Translations under genes and position numbers: made by a program
The notes under the pieces: generated by a model
Databases searched by the model: none
What the model was told of the DNA's origin: nothing
Seen by the model: only the letters and a program-made list of their open reading frames with translations
Shown: in pieces, positions 61,662-64,000 of the stretch
How positions within the stretch are numbered: the first letter of the stretch is position 1
Layout: each line of letters opens with the position of its first letter
Origin: Hymenobacter sp. H14-R3
GTDB lineage: Bacteria > Bacteroidota > Bacteroidia > Cytophagales > Hymenobacteraceae
Length of the DNA stretch: 64,000 nucleotides
NCBI RefSeq assembly: GCF_030063445.1
Contig: NZ_JASITD010000004.1
Span: 62,001-126,000 of the forward strand
Direction: 5' to 3'

Positions 61662-62378
61662 CTACATTTCTCCCAGCCCTGCGTAAGGGAAAAATGCTTT
61701 CCGCAGCGCCTCAAAGCCGTAGTCCTGGGCCACGCCCACGGCCAGAATCACCAGCTGAATGGCCACCACGCCATCGAGATGCAGGTAGCGGTTTTGCTTG
61801 TAAAGCAGCAGCCCGATGCCGCCTTCGCTTTGGTAGAGCGTTTCGACCAGCGTAATCAGCGTCCAGATGATGGCGAAGTTTTGGCGCACTACTTCGAGCA
61901 TGTCGGCGAGCTTGCCGCGCACCATCACTTCCCAGAAGCTGCCCCACTCGCCCAGGCCCAGGGTGCGGGCGTGGTCCAGCTCCTCCTGCGTGGTGCCCAG
62001 GATAACGCGCGTCATGCCCGTAACGAGGTACACCGTGGCCCCGAATACCAGCACCGAGAGCTTCACCTGGTGCCCCGAGCTGAGCAGCAGGGCCATAAAA
62101 AACGTGAGCCCCGTGAGCGTGAGATAGCGCAGCTTGGAGGCCGCAAACGCCAGCGGCCGGAAAAACGGCAGCGCCGTGAGGTACGAAATCAGCAGGGCCA
62201 GCACCGTGGCAATGCCCAGCGCTTGGAAGGCCGTGAGCAGGCTGGCCCACAGCTCTTGCAGCAAGCCCTGGCCCGTGATGAGGTCGCCGAGCGCCCGCAT
62301 TACCTCGCCCAGGCTGGGGAATAATTGGAGCGGGAAGAAGAGCCACAGCGCGAGCAGGGCCAGCACCTGGCCCGCCAT
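61662..62378 (-). CDS. ABC transporter permease, NitT/TauT type
   Basis: 238 residues from the ATG at 62378; the frame is open for 20 codons upstream (with RRATLAAL before the Met), so an earlier non-ATG start is possible. Five or six transmembrane helices. The coupling loop is ELDHARTLGLGEWGSFWEVM, which matches the EAA motif of binding-protein-dependent permeases. The gene follows the OmpA-fused binding protein after 49 bp. Confidence 0.88.
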   Translation of the reverse strand: MAGQVLALLALWLFFPLQLFPSLGEVMRALGDLITGQGLLQELWASLLTAFQALGIATVLALLISYLTALPFFRPLAFAASKLRYLTLTGLTFFMALLLSSGHQVKLSVLVFGATVYLVTGMTRVILGTTQEELDHARTLGLGEWGSFWEVMVRGKLADMLEVVRQNFAIIWTLITLVETLYQSEGGIGLLLYKQNRYLHLDGVVAIQLVILAVGVAQDYGFEALRKAFFPYAGLGEM

Positions 62379-62427
62379 GAGGGCGGCCAGCGTGGCGCGG
62401 CGCGGGTGGGCGTTGGGGGTGGGGCTG

Positions 62428-64000
62428 CTAGTTGCCCAGCACCACTTCCACGCGGCGGTTCTGCGCTTTGCCGGCTTCCGTGGCGTTGGTGGCTACCGGC
62501 TCGGCGGCACCGTGAGCGTACACCTGCACGCGGCCCTGGGGGAAGGCGCTGGCACTTTTAGCTTGCAGCCAGTGGGCCACGGCTTCGGCGCGCGACTCGC
62601 TGAGCTGCTGGTTCTTAGTGGCGTCGCCGGTGTTGTCGGTGTAGCCGTGCACGGCCACTTTGAGGCGGCCGGCTACCACGAGGTCGTCGAAGAGCTGGCT
62701 GAGCTCGCGCTGGGCGGCGGGCGTGAAGGTGCTCTGGCCGGTGGTGAACTCGATGTTCCAGGCGCGCTTGCTCACGCTGCGGCGGATTTCATCGTCGGCG
62801 GCGAATTGCGGGGTTTCGGCCGGGGCCAGGCTCTTACCTTTATACTGGGCTTGCAGCTTACGCAAGGGGCTCAGGTCAAGCATTTTGGCCAGGGGCACGT
62901 AGCTGGGTAGCTCCTTGGGGTAGAGCTTGCTCTGCACGTCGCCGAAGGTTTTGTACACGGCGGCGTAGATGTTGGTGCCGCCCTCGTCAAGACCAAACAA
63001 GCTCAGGTTGTCGCTGAAATTGAAGGCTTTGCTGCCGCCCAATTCCACCACCTGGCCGGTGCGGTCGGCCTCGCTAGTGCCCTTGTAGTACTTTAGCCAG
63101 TAGGCGCCGGGCTTGTCCTGGTCGCCGTAAACCTGGGCCGAGATGTCGGCGGCGCGGGTCAGGGCTTCGGGATGGCTTTTTACCTGGTCGCCGGCTACGG
63201 CGAAGGCGGTCATCAGGCTCAGCACGGCGGGCTGGTGGGCATCGTACCAACGCTTGGTGGTCACCATGATGTTGGGCATCTGGTTGGAGTAGTCTTTGGT
63301 GCTCACGATGTTAACCAAGCCGCCCTTTTGCTTGGCGATGTTCACGTCGCCGGGCGTCCAGGTGGCCACGGCGTCGGCTACCACGTCCACGCTCACGCCG
63401 GTGCGGTGGCCGCCCACCACTTTCACGCGGCTCTCGGGCTTGCCCACGATGTACTTTTCGGCGGCCACCAGGAAGTCGCTGGCCGCCATGAAGTTAACGG
63501 CTTCGGGGTCGTAGGTGGTTTCGTCGGGGTTCACTTTTAGGCCGTTGTCGGCGCACCATTTCAGGGCAATATTGTGGTCGCCATCGCGCAGGTAGCAGGC
63601 CACCGTTTTGCCGAGGGCCGCCTTGGGGTTTTCGAGCCACTCCTTGGGGCCCATCAGCTTATCTTCGCCAAAGCTTTTACCTACCGAGTAAGGAATAATC
63701 TGGAGCTGAGTACCAGCCTTTTGCAGCTGGGCTTGCACGGCTGAGAAAGCCGGCAGGCCATCGCCCATGATGCTCACAATCAGGCCCGGCGTCTGCGGGT
63801 CGCTTTGCAGGTCGAGGGCGTTTTTCACCAGGTCAGCCTGCATTTTCGACACGTCGTCCTGGCGGTTTATCTGCATGTCGATTTTGTTGGCGGCCAGGGC
63901 CGAGCCCTGAGTGGTGCGGGGGCCGCCGTTGGCGAGCATCCCGGCCATCTGGGAGTTCCAGGCCATCACTTCCCACACCACGGGCGTGCCGTTTTCGGCG
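62428..64000 (-). CDS. Substrate-binding protein fused to OmpA domain, N-terminus beyond window
   Basis: The frame is open to the right edge (AENGTPVVWEVMAWNSQ before any credible start), so the N-terminus is missing. About 524 residues are visible. The first 370 resemble periplasmic solute-binding proteins of the NitT/TauT group (VDVVADAVATWTPGDVNIAK, MPNIMVTTKRWYDAHQ). After a linker, an OmpA-like peptidoglycan-binding domain follows (IEFTTGQSTFTPAAQREL, VHGYTDNTGDATKNQQLSE, SRAEAVAHWL, AQNRRVEVVL). The protein should be tethered to peptidoglycan while delivering ligand to the permease. The ligand is unknown; similar fusions are sometimes labelled phosphate-binding/OmpA proteins. Confidence 0.88.
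   Translation of the reverse strand, partial: AENGTPVVWEVMAWNSQMAGMLANGGPRTTQGSALAANKIDMQINRQDDVSKMQADLVKNALDLQSDPQTPGLIVSIMGDGLPAFSAVQAQLQKAGTQLQIIPYSVGKSFGEDKLMGPKEWLENPKAALGKTVACYLRDGDHNIALKWCADNGLKVNPDETTYDPEAVNFMAASDFLVAAEKYIVGKPESRVKVVGGHRTGVSVDVVADAVATWTPGDVNIAKQKGGLVNIVSTKDYSNQMPNIMVTTKRWYDAHQPAVLSLMTAFAVAGDQVKSHPEALTRAADISAQVYGDQDKPGAYWLKYYKGTSEADRTGQVVELGGSKAFNFSDNLSLFGLDEGGTNIYAAVYKTFGDVQSKLYPKELPSYVPLAKMLDLSPLRKLQAQYKGKSLAPAETPQFAADDEIRRSVSKRAWNIEFTTGQSTFTPAAQRELSQLFDDLVVAGRLKVAVHGYTDNTGDATKNQQLSESRAEAVAHWLQAKSASAFPQGRVQVYAHGAAEPVATNATEAGKAQNRRVEVVLGN

Noticed and set aside
1-64000. CRISPR arrays, rRNA and tRNA genes
   Set aside because: No regularly spaced direct repeats of CRISPR type and no cloverleaf or rRNA sequence recognised; a tRNAscan/Infernal run would settle this.

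Overview
The window is GC-rich, gene-dense chromosomal DNA. It most likely comes from a Hymenobacter-like member of the Bacteroidota (Cytophagales). Support for this: weak or absent Shine-Dalgarno signals at most starts, RNase Y-ZapA-coiled-coil gene order, LytTR and hybrid two-component proteins, malate:quinone oxidoreductase, secreted glycosidases with lipoprotein signals, and many intergenic palindromes. The genus is inferred from protein character only. I see no rRNA, tRNA or CRISPR array.

Layout. 1-8000: a surface-polysaccharide cluster on the minus strand with a dTDP-sugar 3,4-ketoisomerase, a GNAT acetyltransferase, a GT2 glycosyltransferase, two polytopic membrane proteins and a PLP sugar aminotransferase cut by the window edge. 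A decayed IS5-type transposase separates the aminotransferase from the rest. 8000-8630: two large palindromes and no gene. 9492-13873: UDP-xylose synthase, UDP-glucose dehydrogenase and asparagine synthetase, which together look like sugar-nucleotide and glycan-modifying supply. 14047-21241: acyl-CoA-binding protein, lipoprotein amidase, RNase Y, ZapA, a coiled-coil partner and an M16 protease. 21354-22200: an intact IS5-family element sits in the signal peptide of a GH43 glycosidase gene and breaks it. 23300-31326: metabolic and light or DNA-damage genes (PncA, Mqo, BLUF photoreceptor, 2'-5' RNA ligase-like protein, a spore-photoproduct-lyase-like radical SAM enzyme, Rof, Csp, PhzF, GH5). 31575-46372: regulators (LytTR, hybrid kinase, NtrC-type pair, XRE) mixed with RuvC, a YbhN-like flippase plus GT2, a cytochrome c and a pullulanase.

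46545-56234 is a coherent plus-strand cluster, YbjN-like / PspA / YqiJ-like / YqiK flotillin / giant DUF3686-type AAA ATPase. It looks like a membrane-stress system. A broken DUF559 gene and three copies of a palindromic repeat lie between the flotillin and the ATPase.

The most interesting stretch follows directly (56121-59887). The last 111 bp of the ATPase gene occur twice. Between the two copies lies a two-gene unit: a RusA-like nuclease and, overlapping it by 4 bp, a PD-(D/E)xK nuclease joined to a HEPN-like domain. After the second copy comes a strikingly AT-rich gene for an Mrr-like nuclease fused to a STAND-type NTPase. I read this as a defence-gene acquisition site at the 3' end of the stress operon.

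60025-64000 is a NitT/TauT-type ABC transporter (ATPase, permease, and a substrate-binding protein fused to an OmpA domain, cut by the window edge). Its permease and ATPase genes are separated by a REP-associated tyrosine transposase that carries five of its REP palindromes and is broken by a 10-bp tandem duplication.
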